This document shows, piece by piece, positions 15,820 to 24,050 of a stretch of DNA of 24,574 nucleotides. This DNA comes from Nitriliruptoraceae bacterium. GTDB taxonomy: Bacteria > Actinomycetota > Nitriliruptoria > Nitriliruptorales > Nitriliruptoraceae. The translations under genes and the position numbers were made by a program. The notes beneath the pieces are model-generated. The model searched no databases. It had not been told where the DNA came from and worked only from the letters and a program-made list of their open reading frames with translations. The stretch is from assembly GCA_007121975.1 (NCBI GenBank), contig SKJO01000069.1:1-24574 (forward strand). Direction: 5' to 3'. Each line of letters starts with the position of its first letter. Within the stretch, counting starts at the first letter, position 1.

Positions 15820-16860
15820 GTGGCGACAGCCGACGATGTCGTGCTGCAGCAGGTCCGACTGGACCGGGTGTGGCAGACCGTGGACCCCTTCCTGTTCTGC
15901 GTGCATCACGACGACGACTACCCCGAGGGCGACGACGAGCTCGGGCCCTGCGCCCCACTGGTGGGTCGCAACCTCGGCATGGACTTCTCGGGGCGTGACG
16001 GGTGGTCGATGTACCACGGCTCGTTGGTGCCCGGCTTTCCGCAGCATCCCCACCGCGGGTTCGAGACCATCTCGTTCATGCGCAAGGGCTTCATGGACCA
16101 CGCCGACTCGCTGGGAGCGGCGGCCCGGTTCGGGCGCGGCGACGTGCAGTGGATGACCGCCGGGTCCGGGATCGTGCACGCGGAGATGTTCCCCCTGCTC
16201 AACCGCGACGCGCACAACGAGACCGAGCTGTTCCAGATCTGGATCAACCTGCCGGCCAGCGACAAGATGGTTCCTCCCCACTTCTCGATGCTGTGGAGTC
16301 ATGAGATCCCCCAGCACACCTTCCTCGACCACGCCGGTCGCCCCACCGAGGTCACCGTCGTGGCCGGCGAGTTGGTCGCCGGTCAGCGCGCGCCTGCGCC
16401 GCCGCCGCACTCCTGGGCCTCCCGACCCGACACCGACGTCGGCATCTATCACGCGGCGCTTGCTCCGCAGGCCGCCTGGCGGCTCGGGCCGGCGGCCGAC
16501 CCACGAACGGTGCGCACCATCTACGTGTTCGCCGGCGGCTCGGTGCGCATCGGGGGAGTCGAGGTCGAGGGCTCTCACGCCGCGGTGGTCCGCTCGGAGG
16601 CGGCGGTGACGATGATCGACACCGGAGACGGCGCCGAGGTGCTGGTGCTGCAGGGCCGGCCGATCGGTGAGCCGATCGCCCAGTACGGGCCGTTCGTGAT
16701 GAACACCCGCGCTGAGATCCAGAAGGCCTACCACGACTACCAGGAGACCCATTTCGGCGGCTGGCCGTGGCCCGCCGACGACCCCAACCACGGCCCCGAC
16801 CTGCGCCGCTTCGCCCGCCACGCCGATGGGCGCCTGGAGCAACTCGCCGCGGCCGGGTAG
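15820..16860 (+). CDS. Pirin-family cupin protein
   Basis: A two-domain cupin of 346 residues. The N-terminal cupin carries the pirin signatures HPHRGFETIS (76-85) and GDVQWMTAGSGIVHAE (107-122); the four metal ligands known from human pirin are kept as H76, H78, H120 and E122. The C-terminal pirin domain includes GEPIAQYGPFVMNTRAEI and the YHDYQ helix. Bacterial pirins include quercetinases and regulators of central metabolism; the exact role cannot be told from sequence. GTG start with AAGGAG seven bases upstream and a good promoter candidate. At 346 residues it is longer than the ~290-residue typical pirin, with an extra N-terminal 20-40 residues and a Trp-rich C-terminal tail (GGWPWPADDPNHGP). 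Confidence 0.94.
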   Translation: MATADDVVLQQVRLDRVWQTVDPFLFCVHHDDDYPEGDDELGPCAPLVGRNLGMDFSGRDGWSMYHGSLVPGFPQHPHRGFETISFMRKGFMDHADSLGAAARFGRGDVQWMTAGSGIVHAEMFPLLNRDAHNETELFQIWINLPASDKMVPPHFSMLWSHEIPQHTFLDHAGRPTEVTVVAGELVAGQRAPAPPPHSWASRPDTDVGIYHAALAPQAAWRLGPAADPRTVRTIYVFAGGSVRIGGVEVEGSHAAVVRSEAAVTMIDTGDGAEVLVLQGRPIGEPIAQYGPFVMNTRAEIQKAYHDYQETHFGGWPWPADDPNHGPDLRRFARHADGRLEQLAAAG

Positions 16861-16861
16861 G

Positions 16862-16867
16862 TAGGGT
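16862..16867 (+). promoter_or_regulatory. Candidate -10 element (TAGGGT) for the DUF1295 gene
   Basis: TAGGGT lies one base after the pirin TAG stop and 21 bases before the GTG. If used, the leader is very short. Read-through from pirin is equally possible. Confidence 0.25.
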
Positions 16868-16888
16868 CGGGGCCGACGGAGGTGCATC

Positions 16889-17677
16889 GTGGAGATGTGG
16901 CAGGTCTGGCTCGTCGGCCTGGCGACCGTGTCCGCCCTCATGGTTGCGACCTGGGTCGCCAGCCTCGTGCGGCGCGACGCGAGTCTGGTCGACCGGGTCT
17001 GGGGTCTGGCCTTCGTGGTCCTGGTGTGGACCTATGCGATCGCGGCGGGGGCGTGGACCCCACGCACCTGGCTGATCGCGGCGTTGGTGACCGTGTGGGG
17101 TCTGCGGCTGTCGATCTACCTCACCTGGCGGAACTGGGGGCACGGCGAGGACAAGCGCTACCAGGCGATGCGCCGGCGCAACCCCGACACCTTCGCGCTA
17201 CGCAGTCTGGTGACGGTGTTCGTCCTGCAGGGGGTACTGGCCTGGTTCATCTCCCTGCCGCTGCTGGCCGCCGCGGTGGGCGACGCGCCCGAGACGCTGA
17301 TCTGGCTGGATCTGCTCGGCGTCGCGGTGTGGGCGGTCGGGCTGTACTTCGAGGCGGTCGGTGACTGGCAGCTGTCACGCTTCCTGGCCGATCCGGCCAA
17401 CCGCGGTCGGGTGATGGACCAGGGACTGTGGCGCTACACGCGTCACCCCAACTACTTCGGCGACACCGTCGTGTGGTGGGCCTTCTTCCTGGTCGCGCTT
17501 TCGACCGGCGCCTGGTGGGCCGCGATCGGCGCCGCGGCGATGACCCTGTTCATCGTGAAGGTGTCGGGTGTCGCGCTCACCGACCGCCGCATGGGCCGGG
17601 ACAAGAGCAAGCGCGAGGGCTACGACGAGTACGTGCGCCGCACCAACGTGTTCTTCCCGGGGCCGCCCCGCGACTGA
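16889..17677 (+). CDS. DUF1295 membrane protein (steroid 5-alpha-reductase-like fold)
   Basis: Integral membrane protein of 262 residues with about six hydrophobic segments (near 5-27, 37-55, 59-78, 106-128, 138-155 and 195-228). The C-terminal half has the family signature GDWQLSRFLADPANRGRV, then GLWRYTRHPNYFGD and a final RREGY-x-EY-like stretch (KREGYDEYVRRTNVFFP). DUF1295 proteins share the fold of steroid 5-alpha reductases and isoprenylcysteine methyltransferases, and bind NADPH or a methyl donor near the HPNY motif. The substrate is unknown, probably a lipid. GTG start with GGAGG six bases upstream; an ATG two codons later is a possible alternative. It lies 28 bases after pirin, so the two may form an operon. 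Confidence 0.93.
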   Translation: MEMWQVWLVGLATVSALMVATWVASLVRRDASLVDRVWGLAFVVLVWTYAIAAGAWTPRTWLIAALVTVWGLRLSIYLTWRNWGHGEDKRYQAMRRRNPDTFALRSLVTVFVLQGVLAWFISLPLLAAAVGDAPETLIWLDLLGVAVWAVGLYFEAVGDWQLSRFLADPANRGRVMDQGLWRYTRHPNYFGDTVVWWAFFLVALSTGAWWAAIGAAAMTLFIVKVSGVALTDRRMGRDKSKREGYDEYVRRTNVFFPGPPRD

Positions 17678-17680
17678 TCC

Positions 17681-17695
17681 GGTCGGTCACCGACC
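17681..17695. terminator. Short hairpin between convergent genes
   Basis: GGTCGG, three-base loop TCA, CCGACC fills most of the 18-base gap between the DUF1295 and PPOX-family stop codons. It may end transcription from both sides; the 6-bp stem without T-run makes this uncertain. Confidence 0.35.
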
Positions 17696-18091
17696 TCACA
17701 CCCCGCGGCGCAGGACGCGGTCCGGGGTGATGCGCAGGATGGCGCGCTCCGACTCGATCTGCCCGGCGTCGTAGTCGCGTCCGAAGTAGCGCTGGGCGCA
17801 GGCGTCGATGTGGTCGCGAGCCGCCGGTCCCTGCACGATCCCGGTGACACGTCCACGCACCTCGACGTAGCGGTAGGGGTCGTCCTTGGGCCAGATGGTG
17901 ACCGTGACCCGCGGGTCACGCTGCACGTTGCGGAACTTGGCGCGGTGGACCTCGGTGTTGATCAACACGTGGTCCTCGTCCGCATCGACCCACATCAGCT
18001 GCGTCTGGGGCTGTCCATCCGGGAACAGGGTGGTCAGTGCGGCCAGGTTGGAACCGGTCGCGAGTTCGCGCACGGCGTCGTCGAGCGGCAT
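17696..18091 (-). CDS. PPOX-class pyridoxamine-5'-phosphate-oxidase-fold protein, probably F420-dependent
   Basis: 131-residue split-barrel flavin/F420-binding protein. Readable features: LAALTTLFPDGQPQTQLMWVDAD (about 16-38), LINTEVHRAKFRNVQRDPRVTVTIW (about 43-68), YRYVEVRGRVTGI and the C-terminal ITPDRVLRRG. These match the TIGR03618-like actinobacterial PPOX family, many of whose members use coenzyme F420 to reduce small molecules or biliverdin-type substrates. Whether it binds F420, FMN or haem is not decided by sequence. ATG at 18089-18091 has GGAGG five bases upstream; a longer frame to 18235 is rejected. It is divergent from the mec-like gene. Confidence 0.92.
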   Translation of the reverse strand: MPLDDAVRELATGSNLAALTTLFPDGQPQTQLMWVDADEDHVLINTEVHRAKFRNVQRDPRVTVTIWPKDDPYRYVEVRGRVTGIVQGPAARDHIDACAQRYFGRDYDAGQIESERAILRITPDRVLRRGV

Positions 18092-18123
18092 GTGATCCTC
18101 CGGGAACCGAACGTGCGCAGCCG

Positions 18124-18129
18124 ACGCTA
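18124..18129 (-). promoter_or_regulatory. Candidate -10 element (TAGCGT) for the PPOX-family gene
   Basis: TAGCGT on the minus strand, 32 bases before the ATG, fits TANNNT. The same hexamer precedes the aldehyde dehydrogenase gene. No -35 seen. Confidence 0.35.
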
Positions 18130-18164
18130 GCCGCCCGACCGGGTCGTCGCCGGTGCGGGTTGGG

Positions 18165-18170
18165 TACCGT
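18165..18170 (+). promoter_or_regulatory. Candidate -10 element (TACCGT) for the mec-like gene
   Basis: TACCGT on the plus strand, 49 bases before the GTG start, in the 128-base divergent gap. Fits TANNNT only; -35 not evident. Confidence 0.3.
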
Positions 18171-18219
18171 GCCGGCGCAGCAGGTCGGCACCGCAGGTCG
18201 GCACAGGAGGCAACAGCGC

Positions 18220-18672
18220 GTGGACGCCGCAGCACCGGTCGACAGCTTCTCCCTGGACCGGGAGACCTGGGACCGTCTGGTGGAGCATGCCTGGTCCGAT
18301 CATCCCTATGAGGTCTGTGGCCTGCTGGGGCGGCGTCCCGATGGTGGGTTCGAGCACTACGTGGTGCCCAATGCCGAACGGTCGATGACCTACTACGTCA
18401 TGGAACCCCGGGCGCTGCTGCGGGCGATGCGCGAGATCGAGGACCGCGGGTATGACCTGGCGATCTACCACTCGCACACCCACACCGAGGCCTACCCCTC
18501 GCAGACCGACATCCGGTTGGCGGCCTACCCCGATGCGACCTACCTGATCGTCACCCTCCAGGATCGGGACCGCCCCGACATCCGGGCCTTCTCGATCCTC
18601 GACGGCGAGGTCCGCGAGAAGCCGGTGGTGGTCCGCGACCGGCCGATGCCCACGCCCGATCCGGTGGCCTGA
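18220..18672 (+). CDS. mec: Mec-type M67 metallopeptidase (JAMM/MPN+ domain)
   Basis: Zn2+-dependent peptidase of 150 residues. In mycobacteria Mec cleaves cysteine from the carrier protein CysO after CysM has added it. The JAMM motif is complete: E31 in YEVCGLLG, then H84-S-H86, seven residues, and S94-Q-T-D97. The start is GTG with GGAGG nine bases upstream. CysO and CysM lie 1.7 kb downstream on the same strand, which fixes the likely substrate. Because CysO here carries two residues after Gly-Gly, this protease may also mature the carrier, as the JAMM proteases QbsD and HcyD do for their sulfur carriers; that is inference. A small gene of unknown function follows four bases after its stop. 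Confidence 0.93.
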   Translation: MDAAAPVDSFSLDRETWDRLVEHAWSDHPYEVCGLLGRRPDGGFEHYVVPNAERSMTYYVMEPRALLRAMREIEDRGYDLAIYHSHTHTEAYPSQTDIRLAAYPDATYLIVTLQDRDRPDIRAFSILDGEVREKPVVVRDRPMPTPDPVA

Positions 18673-18676
18673 ACCC

Positions 18677-19048
18677 ATGGTCGCCATCGGTCCTGCGGTC
18701 CGGGTCGCGATCAAGGTCGCGCCGGTGGTGATCGAGGTCACCCGCCAGCTCGACCGGCAGCTGCGCCCCCACGTGCTGGCCTACCGGCGGGCCCGTGAGG
18801 TCGACGGGCTGGTGGGCAGTTGGACGGCGGAGAAGGCCACCCACTGGCTGGTCTTCGTCGAGCGCAACGGCCCGCCGGTCGTCGCCTTCCCCCCGCTCAC
18901 CCCCGCTGAGCTCGCGCTGGCCGACCGAGCCATCGACCGGGCGGGGCTCCGCCATCACGACGAGCTGCCCGAGGCCCGGGTGGTCCACGGCGCCCGGGCG
19001 CTGTCCGAAACCTCACGCCGACTGGTGACCCGACGCGGCAGCGGCTGA
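18677..19048 (+). CDS. Conserved-looking small protein of unknown function, coupled to mec
   Basis: I do not recognise this 123-residue protein. Its ATG lies four bases after the mec stop with no good ribosome site of its own, so translation probably depends on mec. Visible are a moderately hydrophobic, amphipathic N-terminus (about 1-22, rich in Ala/Val), the basic stretch RQLDRQLRPHVLAYRRAREV (23-42), a small beta-rich core with THWLVFVERNGPPVVAFPP (55-73) and a charged C-terminus. No Cys, no metal motif and no clear membrane span. Codon third positions are strongly GC-biased as in real genes here. Its last 36 bases overlap the convergent DICT-GGDEF gene. Its coupling to mec suggests a part in the CysO pathway, but there is no direct evidence. 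Confidence 0.75.
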   Translation: MVAIGPAVRVAIKVAPVVIEVTRQLDRQLRPHVLAYRRAREVDGLVGSWTAEKATHWLVFVERNGPPVVAFPPLTPAELALADRAIDRAGLRHHDELPEARVVHGARALSETSRRLVTRRGSG

Positions 19049-20152
19049 ACCGGGCGGGGGCGCAGCTTCGCGCACCACGCCGCCGCCCGCGCGCTTGGCC
19101 GCGTACAGCGCCGCGTCGACCGCGCTGAGCTCGACCGACTGGGCGGGGAAGCAGGCGACTCCCGCCGAGCAGCGCAAGCGGGCCTGCTCGGCCGGCGGGG
19201 CGAAGCGCAGCCCGGCGACCTGCCCCACGATCGCCGCCGCTCGTCGTCGTACCTGCTCGGCGTCCAGCGCCGGGCACAGCAGCACGAACTCGTCGCCGCC
19301 GAGCCGGACCAGCAGGTCGGTTGCGCGGCTGTGTTCACGGACCAGGTCGGCGAAGCGGCGCAGGATGACATCGCCGGCCGCGTGCCCATAGCGGTCGTTG
19401 GCCGCCTTGAAGTCGTCGAGGTCGAAGGCCAGCACCCCGAGCTGCGGGGAACGGGCCCCGGCCTGCGCCAGGAACCGGGTCAGGGCGCGCCGGTTGGCCG
19501 CGCCGGTGAGCGGGTCGGCTTCGGCCCGCCGCTCGGCGTCCTGCAGGTCGGCGGACAGGCGCAGGACCCGGTCGAGCGCCGCCTCCGCCGCCCGGCCCAG
19601 GACGTGGGCCCCGGGCCAGTCTCCGTCGCGGGGCAGGGCCGCGATGGCGACGCGGACCGCGGCCTCGATCGGCGGGTCGATCCGACCGTGGGCCGCGTCG
19701 GCCAGTCGGGTCGCCACCTCGGCGACACGCTCGACGTCGGTGGTCACGGTGTAGGCGAACAGTCGTCCACGCTCGAGGGTGGCCGCCTCGATCGCGGTGT
19801 GCAGGTCACGGGCGACCAGTGCCCCCTGGCCGTGGGCGGAGAGCACGACCACGGTCCACTCGTCGGCCAAGGGCTCGTCGGGCGACAACTCCAGCAGGGT
19901 CACGCCGGCGGGGACCGCGTCGGGCAGCGCGCCCGCGAAACCGGCGATGACCGGTCCGAGCCGGGCCAGCCGGCCGTAGCGGCTGCGCTCGCGGGCGAAG
20001 TAGGTCGCGTCCTCGAACAGCGCCAGCGTGGTGACCGGCCCGCCCTGGCGGCCGGCCTCGAGGGCGACGACCTCCTCGAGCACCCGGGTGACGTGCAGCA
20101 GCGCGCGCTTGGTGGCGACCGGTTCGGGCCCCTCGCGGTGTCGGCGGTGCAC
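19013..20152 (-). CDS. DICT-GGDEF diguanylate cyclase
   Basis: Soluble 379-residue c-di-GMP synthase. The GTG start at 20150-20152 has GGAGG six bases upstream; the frame is open to 20248 but that part is Arg-rich filler. The N-terminal ~130 residues are a DICT sensory domain: TLALFEDATYFARERSRYGRL (about 41-61), GFAGALPDAVPAG, then EWTVVVLSAHGQGALVARDL. A helical linker (about 135-205) leads into the GGDEF domain (about 210-360) with intact GGDEF (285-289) and an RxxD inhibitory site (RATD, 276-279) five residues before it. DICT domains are common in actinobacteria and cyanobacteria and are thought to sense light- or redox-linked signals; the ligand is unknown. The gene stands opposite to and between mec and cysO. 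Confidence 0.95.
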   Translation of the reverse strand: MHRRHREGPEPVATKRALLHVTRVLEEVVALEAGRQGGPVTTLALFEDATYFARERSRYGRLARLGPVIAGFAGALPDAVPAGVTLLELSPDEPLADEWTVVVLSAHGQGALVARDLHTAIEAATLERGRLFAYTVTTDVERVAEVATRLADAAHGRIDPPIEAAVRVAIAALPRDGDWPGAHVLGRAAEAALDRVLRLSADLQDAERRAEADPLTGAANRRALTRFLAQAGARSPQLGVLAFDLDDFKAANDRYGHAAGDVILRRFADLVREHSRATDLLVRLGGDEFVLLCPALDAEQVRRRAAAIVGQVAGLRFAPPAEQARLRCSAGVACFPAQSVELSAVDAALYAAKRAGGGVVREAAPPPGSAAAASGHQSA

Positions 20153-20295
20153 GCGTGACCTCCGGGGAGCGCGGCAGGCCGTGAGCGTGCCCCGCCGAGC
20201 CGCTGCCTGCGACGGACGCTGGACCCGCCGTCGGGGGCCATCCGGCACATCGCCCTCTTCGCACCGCCGTCCCGGGGACCGGTGGCTCGGGGCGC

Positions 20296-20301
20296 TACCC
20301 T
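20296..20301 (+). promoter_or_regulatory. Candidate -10 element (TACCCT) for cysO-cysM
   Basis: TACCCT lies 66 bases before the cysO ATG in the 215-base gap divergent to the DICT-GGDEF gene. It fits TANNNT and recurs elsewhere. No -35 and no riboswitch-like fold (e.g. SAM or T-box) could be recognised in the gap. Confidence 0.35.
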
Positions 20302-20367
20302 CGCGGCGCGTTCGTCGAGGTCGCCCGTCGAGGCCGCCGCCACCGTTCCCGACCCGAGGCCGTCCCC

Positions 20368-20643
20368 ATGCCCGTGGTACGCATCCCCACCGTCCTGCGC
20401 AAGCACACCGACGGTGCCGCCAAGATCGAGGTGTCCGGCAGCGACGTCGGCGAGGTCCTGCGGGGCCTGGTCGCCGCCCACCCGGGCCTGTCCGAGCAGC
20501 TGTTCGACGGGGAGAAGGTGCGCGGCTTCATCAACGTCTATGTCGACGACGAGGACATCCGCTACCTCGACGGTCTGGCCTCCCCGGTCGGTGCCGACGC
20601 GGAGATCGCCCTGATGCCCGCGGTGGCCGGCGGCGCCGGCTGA
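20368..20643 (+). CDS. cysO: CysO sulfur-carrier protein (ThiS/MoaD family) ending in GGAG
   Basis: Ubiquitin-like sulfur carrier of 91 residues that, as thiocarboxylate, supplies sulfur to CysM for cysteine synthesis. The beta-grasp pattern is clear: VVRIPTVLRKHT (3-14), KVRGFINVYVDDEDIRYLDGLASPV (about 50-74), and the C-terminal LMPAVAGG. As I recall it, mycobacterial CysO ends in ILPAVAGG; here the stop comes two codons later, so the C-terminus is Gly-Gly-Ala-Gly. A carrier needs a free terminal Gly-Gly for adenylation, so these two residues presumably must be removed. GAGG eight bases before the ATG is a fair ribosome site. cysM follows 44 bases later. No MoeZ/ThiF-type activating enzyme is in the window. 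Confidence 0.95.
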   Translation: MPVVRIPTVLRKHTDGAAKIEVSGSDVGEVLRGLVAAHPGLSEQLFDGEKVRGFINVYVDDEDIRYLDGLASPVGADAEIALMPAVAGGAG

Positions 20644-20687
20644 GGCCCGCCGCCCGCTGCCCGCACGCCGAGGGGAGGTGAACGCCG

Positions 20688-21626
20688 ATGCTGCTCGAGG
20701 ACATCTCCCAGGCGGTCGGCAACACCCCGCTGGTCGGCCTGCCGCGGCTCTCCCCGCCCGGCTACCGCATCTATCTCAAGCTCGAGGGCCACAACCCGAC
20801 CGGCTCGGTCAAGGACCGCGTCGCCAAGTACCTCATCGAGCAGGCCGAGGTCCACGGGTTGCTGCGCCCCGGCCAGCGCGTGCTCGAGCCCACCTCGGGC
20901 AACACCGGCATCGGGCTCGCGGCCATCTGCCGGGTCAAGGGCCATCCGCTGACCTGCGTGCTGCCGGAGAACACCTCCGAGGAGCGGCGTCAGCTGCTCG
21001 AGCTGTTCGGCGTCGAGCTCGTGCTGTCCCCGGCCTCGGAAGGCTCCAACGGCTCGGTGCGGGTGGCACGTGAGCTCGCTGCGGCCGACCCGGAGCTGTA
21101 CATGCCCTTCCAGTACGGCAACCCGGCCAACGCGCTCGCGCACTACGAGACCACCGCTCCCGAGATCATCGCCGACCTGCCCGACGTCGCGGCGTTCGTG
21201 GCGGGGCTTGGCACCGGCGGGTCGGTCACCGGCGTGGGCAAGCGGCTCAAGCGCTGGAACCCCCAGGTGAAGATCTTCGCGGCCGAGCCCGAGTACGGCG
21301 ACCTCGTCTACGGGCTGCGCAACCTCGACGAAGGCTACGTGCCCGAGGTGCTCGACCTGTCGGTGCTCGACTCGCGGATCAAGGTCAACTCGCTGCGGGC
21401 GCTCGAGTGGACCCGCCGGCTGGCCGAGGAGGAAGGGATCTTCGCCGGGGTGTCGACCGGCGCCTCGCTCGCGGTGGCCGTGCGGGTCTGCGACCGGCTG
21501 CCCACGGGTTCCAGGATCGTGGCGATGTCCCCCGACGGCGGGTGGAAGTACCTGTCCACCGGCGCCTACGAGCCGGGCGACGTGTCGCAGATCGCCGAGC
21601 GCATCTCCGGGGTGCTGTGGGCCTGA
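20688..21626 (+). CDS. cysM: CysM: CysO-dependent (O-phosphoserine) cysteine synthase
   Basis: PLP enzyme of 312 residues that makes the CysO-cysteine adduct. The PLP lysine is K42 (NPTGSVKDR), substrate loop SGNTG at 70-74, and the phosphate-binding GTGGSVTG at 175-182. YGLRNLDEGYVPE (about 208-220) keeps the Arg (R211) that, from my recollection of M. tuberculosis CysM (R220), selects O-phosphoserine over O-acetylserine. The C-terminus GVLWA matches the GQLWA tail that lies over the active site in that enzyme. These two features and the preceding cysO make it CysM rather than ordinary CysK. The ATG has a very strong ribosome site (GGAGGTGA). It is convergent with the aldehyde dehydrogenase, 22 bases apart. 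Confidence 0.96.
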   Translation: MLLEDISQAVGNTPLVGLPRLSPPGYRIYLKLEGHNPTGSVKDRVAKYLIEQAEVHGLLRPGQRVLEPTSGNTGIGLAAICRVKGHPLTCVLPENTSEERRQLLELFGVELVLSPASEGSNGSVRVARELAAADPELYMPFQYGNPANALAHYETTAPEIIADLPDVAAFVAGLGTGGSVTGVGKRLKRWNPQVKIFAAEPEYGDLVYGLRNLDEGYVPEVLDLSVLDSRIKVNSLRALEWTRRLAEEEGIFAGVSTGASLAVAVRVCDRLPTGSRIVAMSPDGGWKYLSTGAYEPGDVSQIAERISGVLWA

Positions 21627-21648
21627 GCCCGGCCGCCACTCGCCGCGT

Positions 21649-23124
<1,476 letters not shown>

Positions 23125-23173
23125 GGTGGCTCCTGGGTTCCGGGTCGTTCGGCATCGTGCACGACACCCTGCC

Positions 23174-23179
23174 ACGCTA
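23174..23179 (-). promoter_or_regulatory. Candidate -10 element (TAGCGT) for the aldehyde dehydrogenase
   Basis: TAGCGT on the minus strand, 49 bases before the GTG, identical to the hexamer upstream of the PPOX-family gene. No -35 seen. Confidence 0.3.
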
Positions 23180-23209
23180 GAGGTCCCGCTCCGGCGGCGC
23201 CCACCGCCC

Positions 23210-23215
23210 TACCCT
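23210..23215 (+). promoter_or_regulatory. Candidate -10 element (TACCCT) for the metallo-hydrolase gene
   Basis: TACCCT on the plus strand, 33 bases before the GTG start, in the 124-base divergent gap. It matches the hexamer before cysO. No -35 seen. Confidence 0.35.
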
Positions 23216-23248
23216 GAGGGTCGATCGCCGACCCGGAGGCAGCACCTC

Positions 23249-24004
23249 GTGCTCGAGCTCACGATCCTGGGATCCGCCGGTTCGCACCCCGGGGTCGGCC
23301 GGGCCTGCTCCGGGTACCTGGTGCGCAACGACGGCACCGCGCTGCTGCTCGACGCCGGCAACGGCTCCACCGCCAACCTCCAGCGCCTGGTCGCCTACCG
23401 CGACCTCGACGCGATCGTGATCAGCCACCGGCACGTCGATCACTGCATCGACCTGATCGGGGCGTTCTACGCGCTGCGCTTCGATCCCGAGGTCGGGCGG
23501 CGCATCCCGCTGTACGCCGCCGCCGAGGTCCACGGCCTGCTCACCGGCCTGCTGTCGAGCGACACGGCCATGGCCTTCGACGAGGTCTTCGACCACCACG
23601 AGGTCGCAGCCGGCGACCACCTCGAGGTCGATGGGCTCAGCCTGCGTTTCGCGGCCAGCGTGCACGTCGCCCCGACGGTGTCGACCCGGATCGAAGCCGC
23701 CGGGCGCAGCCTGGTGTACTCCGGCGACTCGGCCGGGGGTCCGGACCTGGTCGAGCTGGCCCGTGGCGCCGACCTGCTGCTGTGCGAGGCCACCTGGGCC
23801 GGCGACCCCGCCGATCACCCACCGGGCGTGCACCTGACCGGGACCGGGGCGGGCGAGATCGCGCGTGCGGCGGGCGTGGGCCGGCTGGTGCTCACCCACC
23901 TCGCCGGGGCGACCGACCGCGCGCAGGTGCTGGCCGAGGCGTCGGCGGCCTTCGGCGGGCCGACCGACCTGGCCGAGGACCTGCACACCTATCTGCTGGT
24001 CTGA
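23249..24004 (+). CDS. Metallo-beta-lactamase-fold hydrolase, Rv1339-like (RNase Z/cAMP-phosphodiesterase type)
   Basis: Soluble metal hydrolase of 251 residues. The two-zinc motif HxHxDH is H60-R-H62-V-D64-H65, followed by SGD (about 157), the HLTGTGAGEIA stretch and a final LTH. The spacing and the opening LGSAGSHPGVGRACSGYL resemble M. tuberculosis Rv1339, which is reported as an atypical class II phosphodiesterase acting on cAMP, and RNase Z. The GTG start has GGAGG nine bases upstream; the frame is open far upstream but that part is antisense to the dehydrogenase. In M. tuberculosis Rv1339 lies a few genes downstream of mec-cysO-cysM, which agrees with its place here. Whether it cleaves cAMP, RNA or something else is not shown. 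Confidence 0.93.
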   Translation: MLELTILGSAGSHPGVGRACSGYLVRNDGTALLLDAGNGSTANLQRLVAYRDLDAIVISHRHVDHCIDLIGAFYALRFDPEVGRRIPLYAAAEVHGLLTGLLSSDTAMAFDEVFDHHEVAAGDHLEVDGLSLRFAASVHVAPTVSTRIEAAGRSLVYSGDSAGGPDLVELARGADLLLCEATWAGDPADHPPGVHLTGTGAGEIARAAGVGRLVLTHLAGATDRAQVLAEASAAFGGPTDLAEDLHTYLLV

Positions 24005-24050
24005 CGCGGCCGGTCCGACCTCGTCTCGCCACCGCAACCGAGGACGTCGC

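Noticed and set aside
20153..20367. Possible cysteine- or SAM-sensing riboswitch upstream of cysO
   Set aside because: No recognisable conserved core or T-box sequence; only a candidate -10 and GC-rich DNA were found.
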